NCBI GenBank assembly: GCA_031414695.1 | Contig: JANNWG010000018.1 | Coordinates: 1 to 64,000, forward strand | Direction of reading: 5' to 3' | DNA from: UKL13-2 sp031414695 | Lineage (GTDB): Bacteria; Pseudomonadota; Gammaproteobacteria; Burkholderiales; Usitatibacteraceae | DNA: 64,000 nt | Shown: in pieces, positions 56,977 through 64,000 of the stretch | How positions within the stretch are numbered: position 1 is the stretch's first letter | Layout of the letters: each line of letters begins with the position of its first letter | Program-made: the position numbers and the translations under genes | Notes under the pieces: generated by a model | The model's input: only the letters and a program-made list of their open reading frames with translations | The model's database searches: none | What the model was told of the DNA's origin: nothing

Positions 56977-57207
56977 CTATTGCAATGTGCGTGATTGACT
57001 AGGTTGTGTTTCGCCATTTTCGGTAAATGGTGTTTCAAGTGGTGAACCCGGAACAGCATATTCATCATTCGCCCAAGCGCCAAGGTCTATCATTTTGCAA
57101 CGTTCGCTACAAAATGGTCGAAACGCGTTGCTTGAATGAAATAAAGATTGACCGCTGCACTGTGGACAACGTACTTTTTTAGCATTTGTAAGAGAAATGT
57201 CGGACAT
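56977..57207 (-). CDS. yacG: DNA gyrase inhibitor YacG
   Basis: Small zinc protein that binds gyrase. The zinc ligands are in VRCPQCSGQSLF and FRPFCSERCKMIDLGAWAND. The start is uncertain: ATG at 57205-57207 gives 76 residues (MSDISLTNAKK), while a TTG at 57226-57228 overlaps the zapD stop (TTGA) and gives 83. Neither has a good ribosome-binding site; coupling favours the TTG, family length the ATG. Part of the coaE-zapD-yacG group. Confidence 0.88.
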   Translation of the reverse strand: MSDISLTNAKKVRCPQCSGQSLFHSSNAFRPFCSERCKMIDLGAWANDEYAVPGSPLETPFTENGETQPSQSRTLQ

Positions 57208-57224
57208 ATTCAACGCATGTTGGT

Positions 57225-57980
57225 TCAAAGATTGCAGTAGGCTAGACTAAATTCAACATCCTGCTCAAACACTTTTGTTCGCTGCACGCTTCCAGGAATG
57301 GTAAAGCGGATATTAAGTGCGTACTTGTTGGCGCTAATTTCTGGCACGCACGGTAAATCTCGCGGGATAGTCAGACGCAACATGTGCGCGGCGCGTTCCA
57401 TCGGCATTTGCTGGAAAAGCCCGCGTACCGCCACAAAGGGTAATGTTTTGCCACTTTCGCGCAAAACACGCAGGACAATCCTCAACGCGACACCAATGGC
57501 GGCTAAGGGTGAAAGCCATTTTTGCAAATCTTCACGACGCGCATCACTCTCACGATGTTGCCAATGATGGTAGGAGGGCAAATCAAATTCACAGGTACCA
57601 CCTGGTATAGCCGCGCGTTGTTTTATGGTCATTAGCCATTCATTTTCGCGTAAATGCTGACCCGTCTTGCCAGAAAGCGCCAACAATGCTTGAAAAGCGG
57701 ATTCGATTTCTTCCACAACGCTATCAAGTTTCTCGACTGAAATAGCCGGATTTTCACGCAATGCTTCTAAGAAAAGTCGCTGCCGGTCAAGCTCTTGCAA
57801 TAGGTCTGATTTTAAATCGCCGCGACTGGCGACTTCCAAAATTTCAAAAATACTGTTGAGCGCCATTTGATGATCAAGCGGCGTTTCTTTCGCGATAAAA
57901 AACGCAACACGATCGAAGAGGTCCTCGAGTCGGAGTAGCGTGCGGATGCGCTCGTTTAAGGGATATTCGTAGGTGATCAC
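57225..57980 (-). CDS. zapD: Cell division protein ZapD
   Basis: Cytosolic protein that bundles FtsZ filaments. The 251-residue protein starts MITYEYPLNERIRTLLRLED, the characteristic opening, has a helical N-terminal domain (ILEVASRGDLKSDLLQELDR), and a beta-rich C-terminal domain (GGTCEFDLPSYHHW, RFTIPGS). Next to coaE and yacG as in most beta- and gammaproteobacteria. Confidence 0.95.
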   Translation of the reverse strand: MITYEYPLNERIRTLLRLEDLFDRVAFFIAKETPLDHQMALNSIFEILEVASRGDLKSDLLQELDRQRLFLEALRENPAISVEKLDSVVEEIESAFQALLALSGKTGQHLRENEWLMTIKQRAAIPGGTCEFDLPSYHHWQHRESDARREDLQKWLSPLAAIGVALRIVLRVLRESGKTLPFVAVRGLFQQMPMERAAHMLRLTIPRDLPCVPEISANKYALNIRFTIPGSVQRTKVFEQDVEFSLAYCNL

Positions 57981-58072
57981 GACCGGCGATAGTGTTTATT
58001 TGTGTCAGTTTGGTGCATCCAAACAACTAAGTCGCCATTGTGAACCAACCGGCGACGGTTCGCAAATAATGC

Positions 58073-58684
58073 TCACATTTGCATCTTAGGCGTTGCGATT
58101 AGATAACGGCAATGTAGTGCCTCAACCTGCACGCGAAGCTGGTCAAATCCCGCTTCGTTATGCACCACATCATCTGCCAACTGCAAGCGAATTTGCCGAG
58201 GCGCTTGCGCCTTTAGGATGAGATTAACCTCATCAGCGCTAAGTTTAGAGCGTGACATCACACGATTTAGTTGCGTTTCTATCGCGCAATCAACTGTTAA
58301 GGTGCGCCAAATAATTGAACGAAATGTCATGCGTTCAAATAACAACGGGATGGCTAAGATGGCGTACGCAGAAGGAGGCAGCGCCGTTATGGCTTCATTT
58401 ACGCTATCGCGAATCAGTGGATGCAATATCGCTTCGAGCTTTTGTCGCGCTTTGGGGTCATTAAACACTAAAGCGCGCATTTTGGAACGCGCCATTCCGC
58501 CACCACTTTCAAGCATTTCTGCTCCGAACGCCTCGCCAATAGGCGCGTTTGCGATTCCGTTTACCGCTGTTAATTCGTGTGCAATTCTATCGGTATCAAT
58601 AACCGCAATGCCCAATGACAAAAAAATATCCGCTACAGCGGATTTACCAGAGCCTATACCACCGGTAAGTCCGACAATATTCAT
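58073..58684 (-). CDS. coaE: Dephospho-CoA kinase
   Basis: Last step of CoA synthesis. The 203-residue protein starts MNIVGLTGGIGSGKSAVADI (P-loop GGIGSGKS), has DTDRIAHEL, and the acceptor-binding region LILKAQAPRQIRLQLADDV. The ATG at 58682-58684 overlaps the pilD stop by four bases (ATGA); the upstream frame to 58708 is not needed. It completes the CoA pathway genes in this window with panE and coaD. Confidence 0.95.
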   Translation of the reverse strand: MNIVGLTGGIGSGKSAVADIFLSLGIAVIDTDRIAHELTAVNGIANAPIGEAFGAEMLESGGGMARSKMRALVFNDPKARQKLEAILHPLIRDSVNEAITALPPSAYAILAIPLLFERMTFRSIIWRTLTVDCAIETQLNRVMSRSKLSADEVNLILKAQAPRQIRLQLADDVVHNEAGFDQLRVQVEALHCRYLIATPKMQM

Positions 58685-59577
58685 GCGCGCCCGAGTGTCC
58701 AGTACCATTTGTTAAGCTCATTTCCCCACAGCAATGCAATGAATCCGGCTGCGGCCAAATAAGGGCCGAATGGGATTTTTGCGCCTTTTTCGCGTCCGTA
58801 TATGGCGATACCAATAATGCCAACTACCGCACCCACCATCGCCGATAGCAAGATCACTTGCCCCAACATTTGCCAGCCTAGCCACGCACCAACAGCAGCA
58901 AGTAATTTGAAATCCCCGTAACCCATGCCTTCTTTTTTGGTGAGCAGCTTAAATAACCAGTACACACTCCATAGCGCCAAATAGCCAAATACCGCACCAA
59001 ATAGGGCGGATGGTAATGTCGTGAAAACACCAAATACATTCACAATCAGCCCTGCCCACATCAGCGGCAAGGTGATATCGTCCGGTAATAAAGTGGTGTC
59101 AGCGTCTATAAAAGTGAGCGCTATCAATGCCCAGGTAAAACCAATCGCGCACGCAGCGGCTAGCGACACACCAAATTTCCAAGCGAGAAAGGCGGTGAGA
59201 ACGCCAGTAAGCGCTTCAATGGCAGGGTAGCGCAGGCTGATTTTGGTTTTACAGGCAGAGCATTTGCCCCCTAAAACCATGTAGCTAATAACCGGAATGT
59301 TCTCAATTGCGGTAATCATATGTCCGCAGGATGGACACGCCGAGCGCGGCACGACCAGATTATATTTAGCTGCTGGCTTAGCTGCCGCTGCTGCGGCTTC
59401 TTTTTCAGCAAGCTCAGGGTGCAGGTACTCGGTACATTGCTGCTTCCAATCAGCCTGCATCATTTTCGGTAGGCGGTGAATCACCACATTGAGAAAACTA
59501 CCAACCATGAGCCCGAGTACACCAAGCGTGCCTAGGTAGAACCAGCTATGTGCGCGAAACGCGTCGAGAATATCCAT
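58681..59577 (-). CDS. pilD: Type IV prepilin peptidase/methyltransferase
   Basis: Inner-membrane aspartic peptidase that trims and N-methylates prepilins. The 298-residue protein has the N-terminal hydrophobic segment with VGSFLNVVIHRLP, the zinc loop (CPSCG and CSACK pairs), and the catalytic Asp residues in FIDADTTLLPDDITLP and GYGDFKLLAAVGAW (GxGDxK). The ATG at 59575-59577 gives MDILDAFRAHSWFYLG, the normal start. An Ala-rich insert (AAAAAKPAAK) follows the first helix. Confidence 0.95.
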   Translation of the reverse strand: MDILDAFRAHSWFYLGTLGVLGLMVGSFLNVVIHRLPKMMQADWKQQCTEYLHPELAEKEAAAAAAKPAAKYNLVVPRSACPSCGHMITAIENIPVISYMVLGGKCSACKTKISLRYPAIEALTGVLTAFLAWKFGVSLAAACAIGFTWALIALTFIDADTTLLPDDITLPLMWAGLIVNVFGVFTTLPSALFGAVFGYLALWSVYWLFKLLTKKEGMGYGDFKLLAAVGAWLGWQMLGQVILLSAMVGAVVGIIGIAIYGREKGAKIPFGPYLAAAGFIALLWGNELNKWYWTLGRA

Positions 59578-59673
59578 TTTTGTCTGAGGTTCGTGCGTCG
59601 AATGAGCGAAGTGCGTCTCCCACATCGCATATTATTTTTGTTGCGCGTATTTTGGTGAGACACTTCTGAACGA

Positions 59674-60897
59674 TTACACCACGGCGCCCATTTTGAAAAT
59701 TGGTAAGTACATCGCAATCACTAGGCCGCCAATCAATACACCCAGCACCGCCATGATAAGCGGCTCCATCAAGCTCGCCAGGGCATCTACCGCGTCATCG
59801 ACTTCTCGCTCAAAAAAATCTGCCACTTTGCCCAACATGCCATCCAGTGCGCCAGACTCTTCACCAATCGCGCACATTTGCAGCACCATATTTGGGAATA
59901 AGCCGCAATTTTGCATCGCCACTGTGAGACTTGATCCAGTGGAAACCTCTGCTTGAATTTTCTTCGTGGCAATCGTATAAACCCTGTTACCTGCAGCCCC
60001 TGCAACTGAATCAAGCGCCTCAACCAGTGGCACACCGGCTGCAAACATGGTGGACAGCGTACGCGTCCAGCGAGCAATCGTGGCTTTACGCACCATGTCA
60101 CCGAATATCGGCGCTTTTAACATCAAGCGATCCATTGTAAACTGCATTTTTTCGCTACGCCGAAAGGCATTCATAAATAGCCAAATACCACCGCCAATTG
60201 CGCTAAACATAATGTACCAATAGCTGACGAAGAAATCTGACATTTGCATGACGATCACTGTTGGCGCTGGAAGGCTTGCGCCGAAGCCTTGGAATAGCTC
60301 TTTGAATTGCGGAATCACGAAGATCATAATGACGGCGGTCACGACGAACGCAACAACCATAATCGAGATGGGGTAAAACAACGCCTTTTTTATCTTGCCG
60401 CGGATTGCCATCATTTTTTCTTTGTACACCGCCAAACGATCAAGTAGCATATCCAAAATACCTGCCTGCTCGCCTGCCGCGACTAAATTACAATATAAAT
60501 TATCAAAATACAGCGGATATTTTCGAAAGGCTTGCGCTAAGCTTGAACCTGTTTCAACCTCTGTTTTAATTTCCATCAATAGGCGCGTCACTGATGGATT
60601 GCTATGGCCTTTTGCAACGATATCAAACGCTTGCAGTAACGGCACACCGGCTTTCATCATCGTAGCTAATTGACGGGTAAAAAACGCAATATCTTGGTCA
60701 GTAATTTTTTTACCGCTACCGCTGGAGGCTTTTTTAACCTTGGCATTTTGTATACCTTGGCGGCGCAATGTGGCGTTAACAATATTTTCACCAGAGGCGC
60801 GCATTTCACCTTTAACAATCTTGCCAGATTTATCTTTACCTTCCCAAGTGTAGAGATAAACTTTTACATCTTTAGATGGTTTTGCAATCGCTGCCAT
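59674..60897 (-). CDS. pilC: Type IV pilus assembly inner-membrane protein PilC
   Basis: Platform protein of the type IV pilus machine, 407 residues, with two GspF domains. It starts with the IVKGEMRASGENIVNATLRR segment, then the first GspF domain (FTRQLATMMKAGVPLLQAFD), membrane helix (YPISIMVVAFVVTAVIMIFV), second GspF domain (RTLSTMFAAGVPLVEALDSV) and C-terminal helix. A strong AAGGAGCAACAC site precedes the ATG. Lies between pilB and pilD in one operon. Confidence 0.96.
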   Translation of the reverse strand: MAAIAKPSKDVKVYLYTWEGKDKSGKIVKGEMRASGENIVNATLRRQGIQNAKVKKASSGSGKKITDQDIAFFTRQLATMMKAGVPLLQAFDIVAKGHSNPSVTRLLMEIKTEVETGSSLAQAFRKYPLYFDNLYCNLVAAGEQAGILDMLLDRLAVYKEKMMAIRGKIKKALFYPISIMVVAFVVTAVIMIFVIPQFKELFQGFGASLPAPTVIVMQMSDFFVSYWYIMFSAIGGGIWLFMNAFRRSEKMQFTMDRLMLKAPIFGDMVRKATIARWTRTLSTMFAAGVPLVEALDSVAGAAGNRVYTIATKKIQAEVSTGSSLTVAMQNCGLFPNMVLQMCAIGEESGALDGMLGKVADFFEREVDDAVDALASLMEPLIMAVLGVLIGGLVIAMYLPIFKMGAVV

Positions 60898-60941
60898 GTG
60901 TTGCTCCTTAATGCCGTAGGCATTTTTTAAATCGTACTCAG

Positions 60942-62669
60942 TTATTCGTTAGTGACTGACTCAATCTCTGCAAGTGAAGTCATTCCTGCTTTGACTTTGC
61001 GTAACCCCGATTGCCGTAAATCAGCTATGCCTTCTTTGGCAGCTTGGTCGGCTATGTCAATTGAAGTACCATTTCCCATGATGATGCGTGTCATTGCATC
61101 AGTAATTGGCATCACCTGATAAATACCGCAACGTCCCTTGTACCCGCTATTCTTGCATATGTCGCAGCCAACTGCGCCATAGGGTTGCCAAGAGCCATCA
61201 AGCTCCTCTTCTTTGAAGCCTGCTCGCAGCAGCACGTCTTTGGGTAAATCAATTGGCCGCTTGCATGAGCATAACTTACGCGCCAAGCGTTGTGCTGTGA
61301 TCAATATCACGCTAGTGGCGATATTGAATGGCGCAATGCCCATGTTCATGAGTCGCGTCAGCGTCGATGGTGCGTCGTTAGTGTGCAGGGTTGAGAGCAC
61401 CATATGCCCTGTTTGCGCTGCCTTAATGGCGATTTCACCGGTCTCAATATCGCGGATCTCACCGACCATAATGATGTCTGGGTCTTGGCGCAAAAATGAC
61501 TTTAAGGCGACAGAAAATGTTAAACCGGCTTTATCGTTAACGTTGACTTGGTTAATACCGGGCAAATTAATCTCACAAGGATCTTCTGCCGTAGCGATAT
61601 TAATGCCTGGTTTATTCAAAATATTTAGGCAGGTATAAAGCGATACCGTTTTACCTGAGCCTGTTGGACCAGTAACAAGCACCATGCCGTATGGGCGGCC
61701 GATGGCGTGCAGCAGCGCCTCGCGTTGTTCAGGCTCATAGCCCAATGCCTCGATGCCGAGTGTCGCGCTCGAGGGATCGAGAATACGCATACAAATTTTT
61801 TCGCCAAACATGGTTGGCAAGGTGGATACGCGAAAATCAATCGCACGAGTGGCAGATAGTCTCAATTTCATCCGGCCATCTTGCGGCACGCGCTTCTCTG
61901 AAATATCGAGCCTTGACACCACCTTTATGCGCGAGGCAATTTTTTCTTTAATGGCTAATGGCGGCTGCGCGACATCATACAAAATGCCATCCATACGATA
62001 GCGAATGCGGTAGAACTTTTCATAGGGCTCGAAATGAATATCTGAAGCCCCGCCATTGATCGCATCAAGCAATACTTTTTGCACGTATTTGACCACGGGG
62101 GCATCATCGATTTCTTCTACAACGCCACTACTATTAGCGTCTTCGCCTGCGCTTAAGTCATCACCCAAGTCGATGTTCTCGAGCGAAGTCTCATCGCCAA
62201 TCATGGTGTCGAGCGTCTTTGCCCCTGACTCGCCGAATTTTTTCAGCAATATTGCGAGCTTATCTTCTTCAACAACAATGGGCTCAACAGTCGCACCTGT
62301 TGCAAACTTGAGCGCCGAAAAAGTTTCTTCGTTAGTTGGGTCTGAAGTGCCGACAAATAGGCGATTGCCGCGCTTATGAAGCGGAATTACGCGTTTAGTG
62401 CCAATCAGTTTGGTATCAATGAGATTGGTCGGCAGCAAATCGACATCAATCAAATTTAGATCAACAATGGGCACACCAAAGGTGGCCGAGGCAAAATTCG
62501 CCACATCGCGTGAAGTGGCTTTTTTTGAATGAATCAGCTGCTCGATAAAAGTCACGCCTGTTTTTTTGGCTTCAGCTTGAATAGCGTTAGCATCACCTTG
62601 GACGAGCTTACCCTGCTGCACTAGCGCGCGAGCAAGGGGACTCATCAGATTAGCGGCGGCTGCAGCCAT
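60942..62669 (-). CDS. pilB: Type IV pilus assembly ATPase PilB
   Basis: Hexameric extension motor, 575 residues. The N-terminal MshEN domain is present. The ATPase domain has Walker A LVTGPTGSGKTVSLYTCL, the Asp box ATAEDPCEINLPG, Walker B IIMVGEIRDIETGEIAI and His box in TGHMVLSTLHTNDAPSTL. The zinc tetracysteine is seen as CSCKRP and CDICKNSGYKGRCGIYQ. First gene of the pilB-pilC-pilD operon; pilA is not in this window. Confidence 0.97.
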   Translation of the reverse strand: MAAAAANLMSPLARALVQQGKLVQGDANAIQAEAKKTGVTFIEQLIHSKKATSRDVANFASATFGVPIVDLNLIDVDLLPTNLIDTKLIGTKRVIPLHKRGNRLFVGTSDPTNEETFSALKFATGATVEPIVVEEDKLAILLKKFGESGAKTLDTMIGDETSLENIDLGDDLSAGEDANSSGVVEEIDDAPVVKYVQKVLLDAINGGASDIHFEPYEKFYRIRYRMDGILYDVAQPPLAIKEKIASRIKVVSRLDISEKRVPQDGRMKLRLSATRAIDFRVSTLPTMFGEKICMRILDPSSATLGIEALGYEPEQREALLHAIGRPYGMVLVTGPTGSGKTVSLYTCLNILNKPGINIATAEDPCEINLPGINQVNVNDKAGLTFSVALKSFLRQDPDIIMVGEIRDIETGEIAIKAAQTGHMVLSTLHTNDAPSTLTRLMNMGIAPFNIATSVILITAQRLARKLCSCKRPIDLPKDVLLRAGFKEEELDGSWQPYGAVGCDICKNSGYKGRCGIYQVMPITDAMTRIIMGNGTSIDIADQAAKEGIADLRQSGLRKVKAGMTSLAEIESVTNE

Positions 62670-62744
62670 GACTGTTTTGTGCTTATGTAAAGTTAATAAA
62701 ACACATGATGCACCATCGCTAACCTATTGTAAAGATAGCGCATT

Positions 62745-63326
62745 TTACTTTTTTGATGAAGCCTTATCAGGGCTAACGTCGGCCAGCAATAATTTTTCAA
62801 TTTCAAGCGTTATTTCAGTCGCCAACGGATCAGTGCGCGAGCCAAAACTACCCGCAGCGTTGCCATCACGGCCAATCAGATATTTATGAAAATTCCACTT
62901 TGGCCGTTGTCCAGTCGCTTTCCCTAACGCCTCGTGTAGTGGGTTAGCACTTCCCTCAACGACTGACGTTTTTGCCATCATGGGAAATTTGACTTTGAAC
63001 GTCCGTTCGCAAAAGTCGGCGACTTCCGCGTTGTTACCGGGTTCTTGCTTGCCAAAATCATTCGCAGGAAAGCCAACTACGACCAAACCTTTCGCTTGAT
63101 ATTTGTCGTGCAACGCTTGAAGACCCTCGTACTGTTTAGTGAAACCGCAATAGCTGGCGGTATTCACAACAAGCAAAACTTTGCCCGTGTATTGGCAAAA
63201 ATTTGCCTTTTTCCCCTGCAGTGTTTCAAATTGTTGATTCAGTAAGGGTGGGCAAGAAGCGTCAGCTGTTGTGGCGTGCAGGCTGCAAAAACACATTGCT
63301 GCGGCTAATAAAAAATTGATTCGCAC
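62745..63326 (-). CDS. Exported glutathione peroxidase
   Basis: A 193-residue peroxidase with an N-terminal export signal (FLLAAAMCFCSLHATTADA). The catalytic Cys (in place of selenocysteine) is in VNTASYCGFTKQYEGLQ, with the Gln/Trp of the tetrad supplied by VGFPANDFGKQEPG and GQRPKWNFHKYLIGRDG. It likely reduces hydroperoxides in the periplasm, using a thioredoxin-type or glutathione donor that cannot be told from sequence. Ends with Lys/Ser-rich tail. Confidence 0.92.
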   Translation of the reverse strand: MRINFLLAAAMCFCSLHATTADASCPPLLNQQFETLQGKKANFCQYTGKVLLVVNTASYCGFTKQYEGLQALHDKYQAKGLVVVGFPANDFGKQEPGNNAEVADFCERTFKVKFPMMAKTSVVEGSANPLHEALGKATGQRPKWNFHKYLIGRDGNAAGSFGSRTDPLATEITLEIEKLLLADVSPDKASSKK

Positions 63327-63465
63327 GAAATAACTCCAAACAAAATAATTAATGAATGCACAATTTTACCGTTGAACTGTATAGGGCACGAAAGTGAGGC
63401 TGCTATAATTTTGGGTTAATTACAATTTCCAATTTACCATTTACTAATTTGTCACTGTTTTACTA

Positions 63466-64000
63466 ATGCCCTTATTCGTCATAGGTCTTAACCATCACAC
63501 AGCCTCCATCGACATTCGCGAAAAAGTCGCGTTTAGTAACGAGCGTCAGCGGCCTGCATTGGAGTCGCTTCGACTAGCCACAAAGGCGGATGAAGCGGTA
63601 CTGGTCTCAACTTGCAATCGTACCGAGCTTTATTTACGTGCAGATGACGTGTCAGTGATTGATCGAGCAACAACTTGGTTAAACAATACGCCAGAATCTG
63701 CATCCCTCCAAGGCGACATTTCACCTCATCTATATCGCCACACTGATATTGAGGTGACTCGTCATGCGTTTCGAGTGGCTTCTGGTTTAGATTCGATGAT
63801 TTTGGGTGAGCCGCAGATATTAGGACAAGTTAAATATGCGGTAAAAGTTGCAACTGAAGTTGGCGCCTTAGGCGGGCCACTCGCCAGACTCTTTCAGGAT
63901 ACCTTTCAAGTCGCTAAAAAAGTGCGGAGCGAGACCGAAATAGGCTCAGCCTCAGTCAATATGGCGGCCGCTTCGCTCAAGCTGGCAAAACAATTATTTG
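63466..64000 (+). CDS. hemA: Glutamyl-tRNA reductase, N-terminal part
   Basis: First committed step of tetrapyrrole synthesis: glutamyl-tRNA to glutamate-1-semialdehyde. The start at 63466 gives MPLFVIGLNHHTASIDIREK, the family opening. The catalytic Cys is in VLVSTCNRTELYL, and MILGEPQILGQVK is the next conserved segment. The gene continues past the end of the window (about 178 residues shown). It supplies haem to the oxidase cluster nearby. Confidence 0.97.
   Translation, partial: MPLFVIGLNHHTASIDIREKVAFSNERQRPALESLRLATKADEAVLVSTCNRTELYLRADDVSVIDRATTWLNNTPESASLQGDISPHLYRHTDIEVTRHAFRVASGLDSMILGEPQILGQVKYAVKVATEVGALGGPLARLFQDTFQVAKKVRSETEIGSASVNMAAASLKLAKQLF

Noticed and set aside
1..64000. 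tRNA or rRNA genes
   Set aside because: No cloverleaf with a GTTCRA T-loop and acceptor stem, and no rRNA-like sequence, was noticed in any gap on reading; a tRNAscan run would be needed to exclude them fully.

Overview
The window is a stretch of betaproteobacterial chromosome, most like Burkholderiales and relatives, with moderate G+C by eye. The main evidence is gene order. The cytochrome c oxidase block reads ctaC, ctaD, a 42-residue small assembly protein, ctaG, DUF2970, ctaE, DUF2909, SURF1, a SCO-like protein, COX15, ctaB, SCO1. Other typical groupings are pilB-pilC-pilD-coaE-zapD-yacG, ftsY-ftsE-ftsX-rpoH and rsmD-coaD-ferredoxin. All identifications were made by reading the sequence; no database search was run.

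Layout. 0-6.7 kb: the end of an Lrp/AsnC regulator, a lipoprotein zinc metalloprotease, a secreted Ig/FG-GAP protein, and panE coupled to lgt. 7.5-13.3 kb: an accessory stretch. A VapBC pair sits between lgt and ilvD. After ilvD come a frameshifted small gene with its coupled partner, a DUF1902-HicA-HigA three-gene operon, and a ParB-like plus Mrr-type nuclease pair that may be a defence module. 13.4-31.5 kb: mixed metabolic and envelope genes (TlpA-like thioredoxin, ATP-grasp-like protein, S41-like protein, aldo/keto reductase, two VOC proteins, Old Yellow Enzyme, rlmF, hflX, an AraC regulator, a LytS/LytR-type two-component system, DUF2306 membrane proteins), separated by many hairpin repeats.

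31.5-39.5 kb: mutM and a dynamin-like GTPase, then a chromosomal integron. The integron has four cassettes with attC sites, an attI-like site, a LexA-like box and an IntI gene broken by one extra A. This block is bracketed by two inverted copies of a composite repeat. 39.5-46.8 kb: ferredoxin, coaD and rsmD; a lone AAA ATPase with a perfect palindrome in its promoter region; ftsY, ftsE and ftsX; a second VapBC pair preceded by an 8-bp tandem repeat; and rpoH with a perfect CIRCE operator. 46.8-56.9 kb: RidA and the aa3-type cytochrome oxidase and haem A synthesis cluster. 57-64 kb: yacG, zapD, coaE, pilD, pilC, pilB, a periplasmic glutathione peroxidase and the start of hemA.

The core genes cover aerobic respiration, division and co-translational targeting, type IV pilus assembly, cofactor synthesis and DNA repair. 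The accessory genes (two VapBC, HicA/HigA, ParB-Mrr, AAA ATPase, integron) are placed at junctions of otherwise conserved gene neighbourhoods. At least two families of dispersed hairpin repeats fill the intergenic spaces, and one copy is flanked by a 10-bp target duplication.
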